From: Lunularia cruciata
Taxonomy: Eukaryota > Streptophyta > Marchantiopsida > Lunulariales > Lunulariaceae
Length of the DNA: 64,000 nucleotides
Direction of reading: 5' to 3'
Assembly: GCA_948567375.1 (NCBI GenBank)
Contig: OX419757.1
Location: forward strand, 5,828,001-5,892,000
Shown: one piece after another, positions 13,480 to 24,518 of the stretch
Numbering within the stretch: position 1 is the first letter of the stretch
How the letters are laid out: the number at the start of each line of letters is the position of its first letter
The notes under the pieces: generated by a model
Databases searched by the model: none
The model's input: the letters and a program-made list of their open reading frames with translations, nothing else
What the model was told of the DNA's origin: nothing
Position numbers and translations under genes: made by a program

Positions 13480-14344
13480 CAGGTCTACTACATGAGACTC
13501 CCAACAGCCTTCTCATAAGGAATGTTAGCCATCAAACCTTCTCCATGGCATTTTTTGGACAACATGCCGCTGAAAGCTTGAAATGAGGAGCTAAATGAGT
13601 ACTTACGGGTTTACAGTTCTCCATGTTGAACCTAGCAAGTACTATCCTAGCATACTTACCCTCCGTCAACCACAATTAACCAGTGCCCAAGTTCCTCTGA
13701 ATCTCCATGCCTAATATCCTTATGGCCAACCTTAGATCCTTCATCCTAAACTATGAACTCAAGAGCACCTTGAGCTTGTTCACCTTAGATCTATCCTTGG
13801 CAACTATCAACATTTCATCCACATATAGCACAAGAATAATAAAACCAAAGGTCTTATTACTCACCAGTTTCATGTACACACAAGGATCAAATAAACTCCA
13901 ATTGAAACCCGGAGCATACATAAACTCATCAAACCTTTTGTTCCATTGGCAAGGTGCTTGCTTCAATCCATACAAGGACTGTAGCAATCTGCATACCTTG
14001 TCATCTTAGCCTTTCTTCACAAACCCCATGGGTTGTCTCATGAAGATCCTCTCATCCAAGGTGCCATAGAGAAATGCCTTGACAACATCCATTTGATCTA
14101 AGGTAAGACCAAATAATGCAACAAACATACATAATAGACATATTGTGGAACAATTTGCAACATGAGAACAGATCTCATTGTAGTCCATCCCCTTCTCTTG
14201 AGTGAACCCCTTGGCTACCAACCTATTCTTGTAGATCTTAGATCCCCATTTAGGACACTCCTTCAACTTGTAGATCCACTTGCAATCTATCACTTGTTGT
14301 TCCTTAGGTAACCTAAGTAGTTCCAAAGTGTTGTTATCTCTCAA
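13480..14344 (-). pseudogene. Copia C reverse transcriptase (broken)
   Basis: This is the minus-strand RT of the Ty1/copia type. The order seen is WIYKLKECPKW, then RLVAKGFTQEKGMDYNE (14344-14006), LDQMDVVKAFLYGTLDERIF, the conserved SLYGLKQAPCQWNKRFDEFM (13987-13751) and ILVLYVDEMLIVA. The catalytic box reads YVDE where active copia RTs have YVDD, so one metal-binding Asp is lost. A stop and frameshift separate the two main open parts near 14006. The C-terminal end (PYEKAVGSLM) runs into solo LTR B1. The protein would have copied the element RNA into DNA; this copy cannot. Confidence 0.85.
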
Positions 14345-14347
14345 GGA

Positions 14348-14722
14348 TTACACCTCCCTCTCCATTGAACCAAACCACTCATCCTTCTCACTAGAAGAAC
14401 ACGCCTCCTTGTAGGACAAGGGTTTACTTTCTTCCAAGACCAAAGCATGAACAATATCCCTAGAAGTCAAATTATCATCCAACAACTTTGTTGAATCAGT
14501 CCACATACCATATCTGTTTGGAGCTCGACTAGCATGCCTTGATGACCTCCTTGATGAACTCTCTGCTTGATCTCCATGTGTAGGTCCAATGTAAGGCTGA
14601 CCTAGCACATCTTGTTGCTCACCAATGACTACTTGAACCACTTGTTCTTGTTCCTCAAGAACTTGCTCTGCTATAGGAGCACCTCCTTCCTCCTCATCAC
14701 TTAAGTGGTCAGCCTCCTCCAA
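14348..14722 (-). pseudogene. Copia C hinge between integrase and RT
   Basis: 124 codons on the minus strand, with acidic and Gln-rich content (EEEGGAPIAEQVLEEQEQ) followed by a Ser/Arg patch and SRAPNRYGMW. They end with PLSYKEACSSSEKDEWFGSM, the usual copia lead-in to the RT domain. Its place directly upstream of the RT piece supports this. It is closed by a stop before 14344. Confidence 0.75.
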
Positions 14723-14749
14723 GGTGGGAGACTTTGTATTGTAGGGAGC

Positions 14750-15189
14750 CTAAGCATTCACTCCCTCCTTAAATGATCTAGATTCATTAAAAGATACATC
14801 CATACTAACAACAAGCTTACTCGCTATTGGAGCGTATAGCCTACAAGCCTTCACTCCACTTTCATAGCCAAGAAAAACACATTTCTTTGACTTAGCATCC
14901 AACTTGGACCTATTCTCCTTAGGTGTTAGTGAATATGCATCATAACCAAATATCTTCAATCTAGCTGGTTGCTGATGCTTCAACTCAAATAGCATCTTGA
15001 AGCTGATTGCACTAGTTAGATAAATATTTACCACATATGTTGTGTTGATAGCTTCTGCCCAAAACTCATGTGGCAACTTTGATTTGCTCAACATACTCTA
15101 CACATGCTCCAACAATATCCAATTAAGCCGCTTAGCAACATTGTTCTACTGCAAAGTATAAACCATGGTAAGATGGCAAGTTATTTTAG
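14750..15189 (-). pseudogene. Copia C integrase, C-terminal half
   Basis: The minus strand reads NNVAKRLNWILLEHV followed by a stop, then SMLSKSKLPHEFWAEAINT and a long open part (15094-14750) with LKIFGYDAYSLTPKENRSKL, KCVFLGYESGVKACRLY and VVSMDVSFNE. These are the standard end of the copia integrase catalytic core and its C-terminal domain. The integrase would insert the cDNA into the host chromosome. The N-terminal half is cut away by insertion of element B, whose LTR starts at 15190. Confidence 0.85.
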
Positions 15190-15251
15190 TGTTCCGAGGA
15201 TAGTAGAGAAACACAAAAGAGAAAACACAAGTTTCACACTCAAACTCTGAT
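15190..15251 (-). repeat. Family-B 3' LTR, left fragment
   Basis: 62 bp from TGTTCCGAGGAT to the CTGAT target copy of element A. It matches the first part of solo LTR B1, including ACACAAAAGA and TTTCACACTCAA. The rest of this LTR continues at 20756 after element A. Confidence 0.8.
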
Positions 15252-15676
15252 TGTAAAAGACCAAGAATGAGGAGAGGAATAGAAGAATGGAAGATAACAT
15301 TTGGACACTTGAATGTGGAAAAACTCTAAATGTCTAGCATGAGCTTTGGCTCTTATATTTATAAGTAGCATACAAGGCTCTTGAGAAGCTTCTCAAGAAG
15401 CTTCCTTGAACCACTTTCTTGGAGTGCAAGCCAAGTTAACCAGGAAGTTTCTCAAAAGTTTCTTTCTTGAAGTTGCCTATTTGACATGCAAGCTAAGCTG
15501 GTTGGATGTTTCTAGAAGTTTCCTTCTAGAAACTATTTACTTGGGGTGCAAGCTAAGCTAGTGAGAAGCTATCCAAGAAGCGTCCTAGATACTTCTAGGA
15601 TATTCCATACTAATTTGGCCTATTCACTACTTTGTTAGCCTTGACTAACTTCTTCACTAAACTCCATATTGTTACA
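15252..15676 (-). repeat. 3' LTR of gypsy A (425 bp)
   Basis: Full-length LTR of element A with TG and CA ends. In the sense of the element it carries a TATA-like CTTATAAATATAAG at about 15351-15365. It also has several near-copies of AAGCTAGCTT/AAGCTTC-like units around GCAAGCTAAGCTAG and AGAAGCTTC. Confidence 0.92.
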
Positions 15677-15689
15677 TATTCCTCCACTG

Positions 15690-17174
15690 CTAGTTGGTGA
15701 CGTCCTCGTCACCAATGAAACTTCAAACTCTTGGATGGTTAGTTTTTCATTCTGGAGATGAGAAAGAGGATCCCATGTAGCATCATGAAGAGGATACCCT
15801 TTCCAAAGGACCTTTTAATCTGTATATTGTTGACGGCCTCATTGAATGTGGTGATACGCAAGGATACAATCAACTTTTTACTCCTCATGATCATGATAGG
15901 GATAGGAGGAGGGGGGGTTGGACTTGAGAGAGAAAAGAAGATGGGTTAGGAACAAAGGGTTTCAACTTGGAAATATGAAAGATAGGATGGATGCGCATAT
16001 GACAAGGCAAGGAAAGTCGATAAGCAACATGTAAGACAATTTGAGTGACATCAAAGTATCATATCCAATTAGGAGCAAGTTTACAAACTTGGGTATCAAG
16101 TGGGAGAGGGAGTTTATTGGATGAGAGCATGACCCTACCACCAACTTGAAAACTAAGATCACAACAATGGTGATCCGCACATTGTTTTGGCCAATTTTGA
16201 GCAACAAGGAGATGAGATTTGGCTTGTTGGAAGGATTGGGAGATAGTGGTCAAGGTGGAAGAATGAGGGACATGAGATAGAGAAGGAGCAAGAAGGGAAT
16301 CTTGAACAAGTGTGTCTTGGCCAAAATTGAGAAAGAATGAGAGAATCTAGTGCTTGTCTATTTAGAATTATTGTATGTAAACTCCGTAACTGCAAGACAT
16401 TCATCCCAATTGGTATGGTGAATGTTGATGAAGGCATGAAGCATATCTTCCAAGGTGTAATTTGCATGTTCAATTTTTCCATTAGTTTGAGGATGATAGG
16501 CTATGGACAAAGCAAGCTTGGTGCCAAGTATCTGGAAGAGTGCTTGCCAAAACTTTCCAATGAAGTGAGGATCACGGTTGGAGATGAGTACATGTGGTAT
16601 CCCATGATGCTTGAATATGTTGTTGAAGTAGATATGCACCAAGGTTGGAGCATCCACAATATCAACTGTTAGTGCCAAATGGATTTTCTTACTAAGCTTA
16701 TCCACAAACACCATAATTGCCATGTGACCTTGCTCTATCTTGGGCAAGGAAGTAATGAGATCTAGGCTCACATGTTCCCAACAAGTAGATGGAATGGGGA
16801 GTGGTTGAAGGAGTCCACTTGGTTTCTGGTTTCTAGTTATTGGCCTTGTTGCATTGGCAACTCTCACATGATCAAACAAACTCCCAAATATCTCGTGCCA
16901 TGTTGGGCTACCACCATTGGCATTGGAGGATGCCCAAGGTCTTGTCCACACCCATGTGACCAGCAATTGGTAAATCATGGGCTTCTTGAAGATGCACAAG
17001 TTGGAGATCACCTTTGGCTAGAACATAGATCCCAATCTTCATGGAATAGAAGGCCTTCCTTGAAAAAGAAGGTGTTGTACTCCTTGTCGCATGCTGCAAA
17101 ATGGCCATGTACAATTTGGAAGAAGAGATCTTGTTGTAGAGTTGACCAAAACTCTTTTTGGACCTTGGAGTCAA
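15690..17174 (-). pseudogene. Gypsy A integrase and C-terminal tail
   Basis: The piece 17174-16908 carries the integrase zinc-binding region, ending in HLQEAHDLPIAGHMGVDKTL. The piece 17011-16358 holds the catalytic core with CWEHVSLDLITSLP, IFKHHGIPHVLISNRDPHFI and YHPQTNGKIEHANYTLEDML. The second catalytic Asp reads Asn in SNRD. The tail down to about 15690 includes ATWDPLSHLQNEKLTIQEF, which looks like the end of a chromodomain, followed by a short Thr/Ser-rich end. Frameshifts separate the pieces. The protein would insert element cDNA; the lost Asp and stops make this copy inactive. Confidence 0.82.
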
Positions 17175-17219
17175 TTGACATTGTCATAATTGCTGCCGTG
17201 ATAAGAGGAAGAGACTAAA

Positions 17220-18640
17220 AATTAGGTCATTGTGATAGTGCATCAGGGATGACATGGAACTGACCTGTTTTGTACTCAAGTTTTATGTCAAACAATTGGA
17301 GTTACTCCTCTGATCAATGATATCAACTCTTCATGTGTCCAAGTGTAAGGTCTGCAACAATGGTTTGTGATTAGTTTGCATGATCACTTGTTTCTCCAAG
17401 AGGCAATGCCTCCATACCTTGGTGACATATACCATTGCAAGTTTTTCCTTATCTCAAGTAGAATAATTTATTTAAGTTGTATTTAGTTGACAAGACACAA
17501 AGGCAATGGGATACATTCCATCTGGGAATTCTTGCTACAACATGGCTCCAATTGCAAAGTTAGAAGCATCAAACTCAACACAAGGTAGTTGAGGATCATA
17601 TAACCATATGATCTTGAAGAATGGGTCTTGAAGACACCATATGTTTCAACTTTTGGAATGCTTCTCTGTGCTTGGTGGTCCATTGGAAGCTTCAGCTCGT
17701 CCCCAAGAGGTCAGTCAATGGTGCAGCCACATGAGCGTAATAGTGGATGGACCATTGGTAACAACTGGCCAATCCATTAAATGCATGCATTTCTATAGCG
17801 TCCTTTGGAGTAGTCCAATCAATAATGGATTTGATTTTCTCCTCTCCCATCTTGATCTCCTCCAATGAGATCTTGTGACCCAAGAAGGTAACTTCTTTTT
17901 GCCAAAAGGCACACTTTGACTTCTTACATTAAAATTTCCACTGTCATAGTTGTCTTAGGACTTCTTGCATGTGATTCATGTGATTCACATGTTCTACCTC
18001 TGTCTTGCTATAGATTAAGATATCATCCATGAACACCACCACATACCTATTTAATAGTCCATCCAACACCTAATGCATCTTATCTATGAAGATTGTTGGA
18101 GCATTAGAGAGCCCAAAAGGTAGAACTCTCCACTCAAAATGCCCATACCTTGTGCAAAAGGTAATCTTTTGCACATCTTCCCTATCAATAGAGATTTGCC
18201 AATAGCCACTACAAAGATCTAACTTGGAGAAGTATCATGCTCCACTCAATTGATCAAGAAAGTCATTGATCCAAGGCAAAGGATATGCATTCTTCACTAT
18301 TTGCTTATTGAGCCCACAATAATCAATACAAAAATGAAGTCCTCCGTCCTTCTTTCGAATAAATAATATAGCTGGTCTCCAAGGAGAGGTACTATATCAT
18401 ATAAAATCCTTCTCAAACAACTCCATAAGTGTTGTTTGCAACTCCCCTAACTCCTTTGGTGAGAGCCAATAGATTGGTCTACTCCCTTGATTACTCCTTG
18501 ATAATAACTCAATCTTGAAGGTCATACCATGATCAGAGGGTAATCCCTTTGGTAGATCATCCAAAAACACGTCGGCAAACTCCTAAACTATCTGATTAAC
18601 CATTTGCTTGATGAGTCTCTTGACTCATCTCAAATTATCC
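17220..18640 (-). pseudogene. Gypsy A reverse transcriptase and RNase H
   Basis: The minus strand from about 18640 reads a gypsy RT in several frames: RPIYWLSPKELGEL, then IRKKDGGLHFCIDYCGLNKQ, FSKLDLCSGYWQI and the catalytic VVVFMDDILIYSKTE (near 18030-17990). It then reads LGHKISLEEIKMGEEKI (17883-17692) and a PLTDLLG end. RNase H follows with scattered stops to about 17220, ending near GQFHVIPDALSQ. The FMDD box keeps both Asp residues. Stops at several sites prevent translation of a full protein. Confidence 0.8.
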
Positions 18641-18688
18641 TTGTGCAATTGGCTTGATCCACACCACAAAAACATACTAATCTTCCTC

Positions 18689-18859
18689 CAAAGCTTGCTC
18701 TATGGCTACTTCACTAACAAACTTCCCATCTAAGGACTCATCTCTCTTCAAAGCTTGCTCCATGGCTGCCTTCCTAGCAAACTTCCCATCTTGGGACTCA
18801 TCTTCCTTCAAAGCTTACTCTATGGTCACCTTTTTGACAAACTTCCTATCTCAAGATTG
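18689..18859 (-). repeat. Three 60-bp in-frame repeats in the gypsy A polyprotein
   Basis: Units start CAAAGCTTGCTCTATGG at 18689, CAAAGCTTGCTCCATGG at 18749 and CAAAGCTTACTCTATGG at 18809. Each unit encodes 20 residues on the minus strand, with a core like DESxDGKFxxxxAxEQAL. They lie between protease and RT, where gypsy polyproteins have a flexible linker. Confidence 0.85.
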
Positions 18860-18997
18860 ACTATTCTTAGGTGTCTTACTCAGAGGTGCCAGCCAACCTA
18901 ACAAAAATTCCTACCTTGGTGTTGTACTTGAATTTGTTGTCAGGTCCAATCAAATTGAACCTTATGGCGTTCAAGCCAAGGTAGTCCTAGAATGACT

Positions 18998-19246
18998 TCA
19001 TAGTGTCATTACAAACCTCATACACTCCAAATACTCCTTCCCAATGTTGAAGGTAATAGGACACAAGGTATAACATGCAGAGCCCTTTCTACCATCCGCC
19101 ATCATCAATCTACTTCCAATTATTGACTTGATAAGAATACCTAATTCCTTTGCTATTTGCATAGACATGCAATTCTTTGAACTTCCTGAATCAAATCCTG
19201 CAACCCCAATTAGATATTGTACCTTGCAAGTGAAGCAAACTTGCAT
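18998..19246 (-). pseudogene. Gypsy A aspartic protease
   Basis: 82 codons on the minus strand containing AGFDSGSSKNCMSMQIAKEL. DSG is the catalytic triplet of retroviral-type aspartic proteases, and the following hydrophobic helix and MADGRKG segment match the plant gypsy protease fold. It would cut the polyprotein into its parts. It lies directly downstream of the gag zinc knuckle, as expected. Stops flank it on both sides. Confidence 0.75.
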
Positions 19247-19373
19247 AGGTCAAGCCTTCAATCGCATTGGAACTAATCAAGCTCTTAGTAGGTAGCTCAA
19301 AATCTCTTATTGGGATTCCTCATTTCCTTGATCATTTTGCTCTACAAACTCCATCTGGGCGACTTGTTGAGAT

Positions 19374-20440
19374 TGCTTATTCTTGAGTGGACATTCAGCA
19401 ATACAATGTCCCAACTGGCAACAATAAAAACAACCACCACTTTGTCATAGTTTTTCTCTATCTGCAATGCCAAGTGGTCTCCGTTGAATGGCATCAATCT
19501 CCATTAGTGTCGGCTCCTTTACCCATTTATAGTGTAACGATAGGTTTTGTGGAGGTCAAGGTCAAGACCAAGTTGTTTCAACCAAGGAATCAAAATGTTT
19601 GGCCAATTGCATGGCTTCCTCCAAGTGTTGTGGTTCTTGCATGGTTACCTCTAATTTAGTTCTTGACTTCAAGCCCCTCACAAATCAATCCAAAGCCTCA
19701 CCTTCCAGTATATCTAGCATGATAGTGTTTTGGAATTGCAAAGCCAATCTATTTCAACTCTGCCAACCTATCTCACGCAACTTGTGTTTCATTTATAGCT
19801 TAGAATTGACTAATTGTTGCACTCTTGAATTTTGCACATGTTGAGATTGGTGCAACAATTTGTTGTTTAACTTTCTCCACTCAGAATCACCACCATAGTT
19901 TTGCTACTTCATCCAATTGTTTAAAATCCAATAGAATCTATTTCCACTCATCTTGAAGATTGGTAGCTTCAAATTAACATTCACAGTCAAACACCAAATT
20001 CTCTATTGCACTTGGGAGATTCTTGCCTTCAAATACCATGGCTTTAGGGAATCAGATTTGATCTCCTCCTTGAATTGGTACCCTTTCTATGTGCTCTTAT
20101 TGTCAATGATCTCTTTCATTCAACAATCGAGTAAGGTGCTTGATTTGTTGTCACATAGCAATGATAACCTCATGCATTGCTGCAATGATTGCTTCTCTAC
20201 CACACCACTCCTAATGTATCTAATTTATTAACACATAGAAGCAGCACGTCCACCATTCTCCATAAGTTACAACCGGAAGCACCAAGGGCTCCTAGGATAT
20301 GGTGACCATAAGCAAAAAATATTATCCAAAGCATGAGATCATGAATTGTGTGAAACAATGTTTAGGTAGTACTTCGACACAAAAATCTCAATGGTTTGGT
20401 GGAAATGGATTTGGTATTCCATAAATTTCGTCCATCTTAT
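19374..20440 (-). pseudogene. Gypsy A gag with CCHC zinc knuckle
   Basis: The minus-strand region between the primer-binding site and the protease is the gag position. Its end carries CFYCCQLGHCIAEC (about 19434-19393), a perfect C-x2-C-x4-H-x4-C RNA-binding knuckle. The capsid part upstream is broken into several frames with many stops. Gag packages the element RNA in virus-like particles. Confidence 0.7.
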
Positions 20441-20444
20441 TTCT

Positions 20445-20456
20445 GCTCTGATACCA
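20445..20456 (-). other. Primer-binding site of gypsy A
   Basis: GCTCTGATACCA on the plus strand, that is TGGTATCAGAGC in element sense. It is complementary to the 3' end of plant initiator tRNA-Met, one base inside the 5' LTR. It fixes the element orientation as minus. Confidence 0.93.
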
Positions 20457-20457
20457 A

Positions 20458-20750
20458 TGTAAAAGACCAAGACCAAGGAGAGAAATAGGAGAATGGAAGA
20501 TCACATTGGGACACTTGAATGTGGAAAAACTTTGAATGCCTAGCATGAGCCTACTTGGCATGCAAGCTAAACTAGTTGGAAGTTTCTAGAAGCTTCCTTC
20601 TAGAAATTACTTACTTGGGGTGCAAGCTAAGCTAGTGGGAAGCTTCCCAAGAAGCTTCCTAGATACTTCTAGGATATTCCATTCTAATTTGGCCTATTCA
20701 CTACTTTTCTAGCCTTGACTAACTTCTTTGCTAAACCCCATGTTGTTACA
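20458..20750 (-). repeat. 5' LTR of gypsy A with 132-bp internal loss
   Basis: 293 bp with the same ends as 15252-15676. A segment after TAGCATGAG is missing compared with the other LTR. The lost part includes the TATA-like sequence, so the copy that would drive transcription lacks its core promoter. The two LTRs are identical at integration in this class of element, so the loss came later or arose in one LTR only. Confidence 0.88.
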
Positions 20751-20755
20751 CCGAT

Positions 20756-21416
20756 GCCCTAAAGGAGCACCTTGGATTTATATATAGCAAAGTAGAGACA
20801 CAAAATAGAAGCATACCCCTTGGATCAGATTCATAGATTTGTGACATGTCATTGATCTCCACCCTCATATTAGATGCATGCTTGGGTGACATGTCAAATC
20901 TGGTCCTATCTGGTTGGTCAAACTATTGTTGACTTTAAGGAATCTTCTTGTAGGAATATTTGAATCATATGGGTGAGGTACCATTGGAAAGCTCTTGATG
21001 AGATAAATATGGGGGGAGGGAAGGCCAAGCTTGTCTCCCTTATAGGGAGAATTTACATATTTTCTAGGCCTAATTCATCATTTAGGCCCTTGAAATTACC
21101 TCTAAGATTTCAAGCATATTTTATTTTCTGCCCTATTAGTAGAAGTACCCTTTTGGTGATACCTCTTCTGATCTATTTAGTCCATCATGTATATCATCTT
21201 TCTAGATATTACCAAACCAAATTTCACCTCTAGATCATATGTCTAGTTATTGGTTCTAAGGTTTTCAAGTCTATTTTGGTTTTTGCCCTATTAGTAGAAG
21301 TATTATTTTGGTGATACATCTATTTGATCTATTTATTCCATCATGTATAAAATCCTTCTAGATGTTACCAAACCAAATTTTACCTCTAGATCATATGTCT
21401 AGCTATTGGTATTACA
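20756..21416 (-). repeat. Family-B 3' LTR, right fragment
   Basis: Continuation of 15190-15251 after element A. It matches solo LTR B1 from GCACCTTGG to the end GGTATTACA, including GTGACATGTC, GGTGAGGTACCATTGGAAA and the 155-bp tandem pair at 21129-21416. B element coding sequence begins directly to its right. Confidence 0.88.
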
Positions 21417-21469
21417 AATCTCTCTCCTTTTAAAATGCAATGTCCTTGCTGCAAAGTTGTTGCTCAATA

Positions 21470-21620
21470 GATTGCACCAACACCTGTGCATGTATCAAGT
21501 TGGCAACTGGCTCCCAGGTCACCTCATATAGTGGGTAACCTTTCCACTATACAAGATAGTCCTCCCACGGATGGCGAGTACCACATATGTGTTTTTTGAA
21601 AATATGTTCTACTTCAAATT
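21470..21620 (-). pseudogene. Gypsy B chromodomain
   Basis: The minus strand reads EVEHIFKKHICGTRHPWEDYLV, then a stop, then WKGYPLYEVTWEPVANLI. The spacing of YLV-WKGY and the TWEP box is that of chromodomains at the end of chromovirus integrases. Such domains are known to direct integration to marked chromatin. The Lys expected before WKGY is replaced by a stop. Confidence 0.85.
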
Positions 21621-21699
21621 CCTCCATGTCATCAATAAGTATCAAACAAGGTCAAATGTCTTGTATGGAATGACACTGGACCAATCAGGAGGCATATCT

Positions 21700-22760
21700 T
21701 TGGAGTAAGGAAATATGGAACTATGGATGGATCTTCATGTATGGTGGTAGCTTGAGGTGATAGGCCACAGTGCCAACTCGACAAAGAATGGAAAAAGGCC
21801 CAATAAAATGAGGTTTGAGCTTATGAGGGCCAACTAATGTGAGGTTGGTTATTGACAGCCACACTTGATCCCCAACATTGAACTCTATGTGCCTTTGGTA
21901 TGTCAATTGATCCCCAACATTGAACTCCATGTGCCTATGGTATGCATTGACATATTGCTTTTGTCAATTTTGGGCAATCTGCAAAATATGCTTAGAGCTC
22001 TCCACACCTTGTTGGATTCTAGAAATAAAGTTCTTGACTATGTCAACCTTGGAAGGATTGGATCTTCATCAAGCTTGAAGGTGTGAGGGAATGCTTGCCA
22101 TACATACGGAAGAATGGAGTGACTCAAGTGGATGCATTCACAAAATTGTTGTAAGAAAATTCCACCAATGCAAGTAAGGTGTCCTACCTCTCTTGCTCAT
22201 CTAAGATGAATCCTTGCAACATGTCTTCAATAGTGCAATTAGCCCACTTTGTTTGTCCATCGGTCTGTGGGTGGTAAGCCATGGACATGGACAACTTGGT
22301 TTTGAAGAAACCAAAGAGTGTTTGCCAAAAAAAGCTAGTGAATTGAGTGCCTCTATTGGTGATGAACACTCAAGACAAGCCATGTTGAGAGAAGATTACA
22401 TCTAAGTACAATTGAGCTAGTTGTGGAGCAATCACATTCTTGGTGGTAGGCTGTACATGAATCATTTTTTTGAGTTGGTCAACAAAACTACGATGGGGTC
22501 AAACCTTGAGGTGGTCTTCGGAAATTCACAAACTAGATCCATACTCACTTGTTCCAAATGTTGTATAGGAGTATGGAGGGGTTGAAGGGGTCTTACAAGA
22601 GCTTTATTAGAAGCTTTGTTTTGTTGACAAAGTAGGTAGTTCTAAACGTATTTCATCACATTGTTATTCATCTTGGGCCAATAGTAATAGCGTTGGACTG
22701 CATCCAAGGTCGTGTCCACTCCAACATGACTTGCAATGACCAAATCATGTTATTCTGCTA
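21700..22760 (-). pseudogene. Gypsy B integrase
   Basis: The minus-strand pieces include the core end ITNRGTQFTSFFWQTLF followed by SMSMAYHPQTDGQTKWANCT (22369-22184). The GPF/Y-like end is DQVWLSITNL and FIGPFSILCRVGTVAYHLKL (21930-21721). The catalytic Asp of the usual SDRGTQF block reads Asn. A 10-residue direct repeat (EFNVGDQ twice) near 21865-21920 is a small internal duplication. The zinc-binding part near 22700 is visible only in fragments. Confidence 0.82.
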
Positions 22761-22799
22761 GGATGGTGGTGCGTATTTTTGTGGCATTCAAGATCCATA

Positions 22800-24486
22800 A
22801 TCTATCATCACAAAAGGTGATTCTTTGTGTGTTGGTGATGCCTTTGGATGATTGAGTTCCAACAATCTATGGATTAGTTTTTGTAATAGCCAAAATCTTT
22901 GGCCAAAATTTAGGGTTCATCTTGACCTCTACCACCAAATTATTTACCATCTATATTTGGATGAATGCATCTTCATGTTGAATCATTGTTGCCACTTTGC
23001 CCACCAAATTTGGTGACAAATAGATCTTTCTACATCTTGAGGTAGACTAAAGGTTTATGGTCTATCTCCACTACAAATGCCTTCTCGCCAAGATAGTGCT
23101 TCCATGCTTGGTTGCAATGACAATGGCCAACTCTTCCATGGTGTGATAGTTGCATTTTGCAGAAACAGCTTTTGAGAAAAATATGCAATTGGATGCCATT
23201 TGTCATGCCACTCTTGTTGTAGGACTGCTCCTATTGCTACACTTGATGCATTTATGGCCAACTTAATCATACATTTTGGGTCATACCATTTCAAGATTGA
23301 TGCATGTAGCAAGGTGTCTTTCAATTCTTGAAAAGCCAACTCTTGTGCAATTCCTCATGTCCACTTCTTCCCCTTGCCAAGTAATACCATTAAAGGTTGT
23401 GCAACCTTAGAGAAGTCCTTGACAAATTAGTGATAGAATCACGTCAACCCCAAGAAGCTCTTGAGTTGACTCTGATCTTTTGGAGTGCTCCATGTTTGAA
23501 TGACCCCTACTTTATCTATTAATACTTGAATACCCATTGCACTTACTTTGTGCCTCAAGTAGTCTACTTTAGACTTGTCAAACTCACACTTTGAGATTTT
23601 TGGCGTACAATTGATTCTATTTTAGAATCTGGAAGACTTCTCATAGATGTTGTTTGTGTTCATCATAATTCTATTATATATTAAGATATCATCTAGAAAG
23701 ATGATAACAGACTTATCAAAATATCAAAATATGGATGAAATATATCATTCATTAGACTCATGAAAGTGGTAGATGCATTGGTGAGGCCAAATGGCATCAC
23801 TAGGTACTCAAAGTGGCTATCCTTGGTTCAAAAGATCATTTTGTATACATCTTCCTTTGCAATCTGGATTTGATTGTAACTGCTTTGTAGGTCTAGTTTG
23901 GTGAAGTTTTTTGCTCCATTGAGTTGAACAAATAGGTCATCCATACGGGGTAAGGGGTATTGTTCTTCATTATTTGTTGATTGAGGCCTTAGTAGTCAAT
24001 GTACATGCGCATTGTATCATCTTTCTTCTTTACAAACAAGACAAGAGCCCCATATGGTGATATGCTAGGGTAGATAAACCTCTTTTTTAGTATCTCCTCA
24101 ATTTGAGCCTTACACTCCTCTAGCTCATGAGGTGATAGACAATATGGGGCCTTACAAGGAGATTTCTTCCTCGGAAAAATCTTGATTGTATGATCTACTC
24201 TCCTTGTTGGTGGTAATACTAAGGGTAGATCATTTAGAAAGATATCTTGAAACTCATTTACCATATCTTTCAATTTCTTAGGAATTTTTCTATCAAGTTG
24301 TGCACTATGGACTTCTATTATTAGACCCATGAAACATCTATCTGTCATACAAATAGTTGTTATCCCTATGACATAGAGAAGCATTTCTTGCCCATGTGAT
24401 TTTTCTTTAACCCCGATGATTGTCCATGGGTTGGTGCTCATTACTTTCCTCCTCCAATCTTCCATAGGGTGTAATGCTCCATCCAT
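22800..24486 (-). pseudogene. Gypsy B reverse transcriptase and RNase H
   Basis: The 165-codon piece 24486-23989 begins the RT, with PTRRVDHTIKIFPRKKSPC, PYGALVLFVKKKDDTMRMYIDY and the start of the palm. Further parts in shifted frames show the catalytic [12 protein letters not shown] near 23715-23690 and DYLRHKVSAMGIQVL. The RNase H start is WTxGIAQELAFQELKDTLLH (open part 23339-23055) with AINASSVAIGAVLQQ. The FLDD box keeps both Asp residues. Frameshifts and stops separate the parts. Confidence 0.85.
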
Positions 24487-24518
24487 GGCATGCCTAAGAT
24501 TGCATCATAATGAGCTAA

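Larger units (their letters stand above)
15252..20750 (-). mobile_element. Ty3/gypsy element A, inserted in the LTR of element B
   Basis: 5.5-kb minus-strand gypsy element with LTRs 15252-15676 and 20458-20750. Both start TGTAAAAGACC and end TTGTTACA. Target copies are CTGAT (15247-15251) and CCGAT (20751-20755), with one difference. A primer-binding site complementary to initiator tRNA-Met lies one base inside the 5' LTR. A purine-rich tract (AGTGGAGGAATA) precedes the 3' LTR. Between them are gag with a CCHC knuckle, protease, RT, RNase H, integrase and an integrase tail, all with stops. Removing it rejoins the family-B LTR exactly, as comparison with solo LTR B1 shows. Confidence 0.92.
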
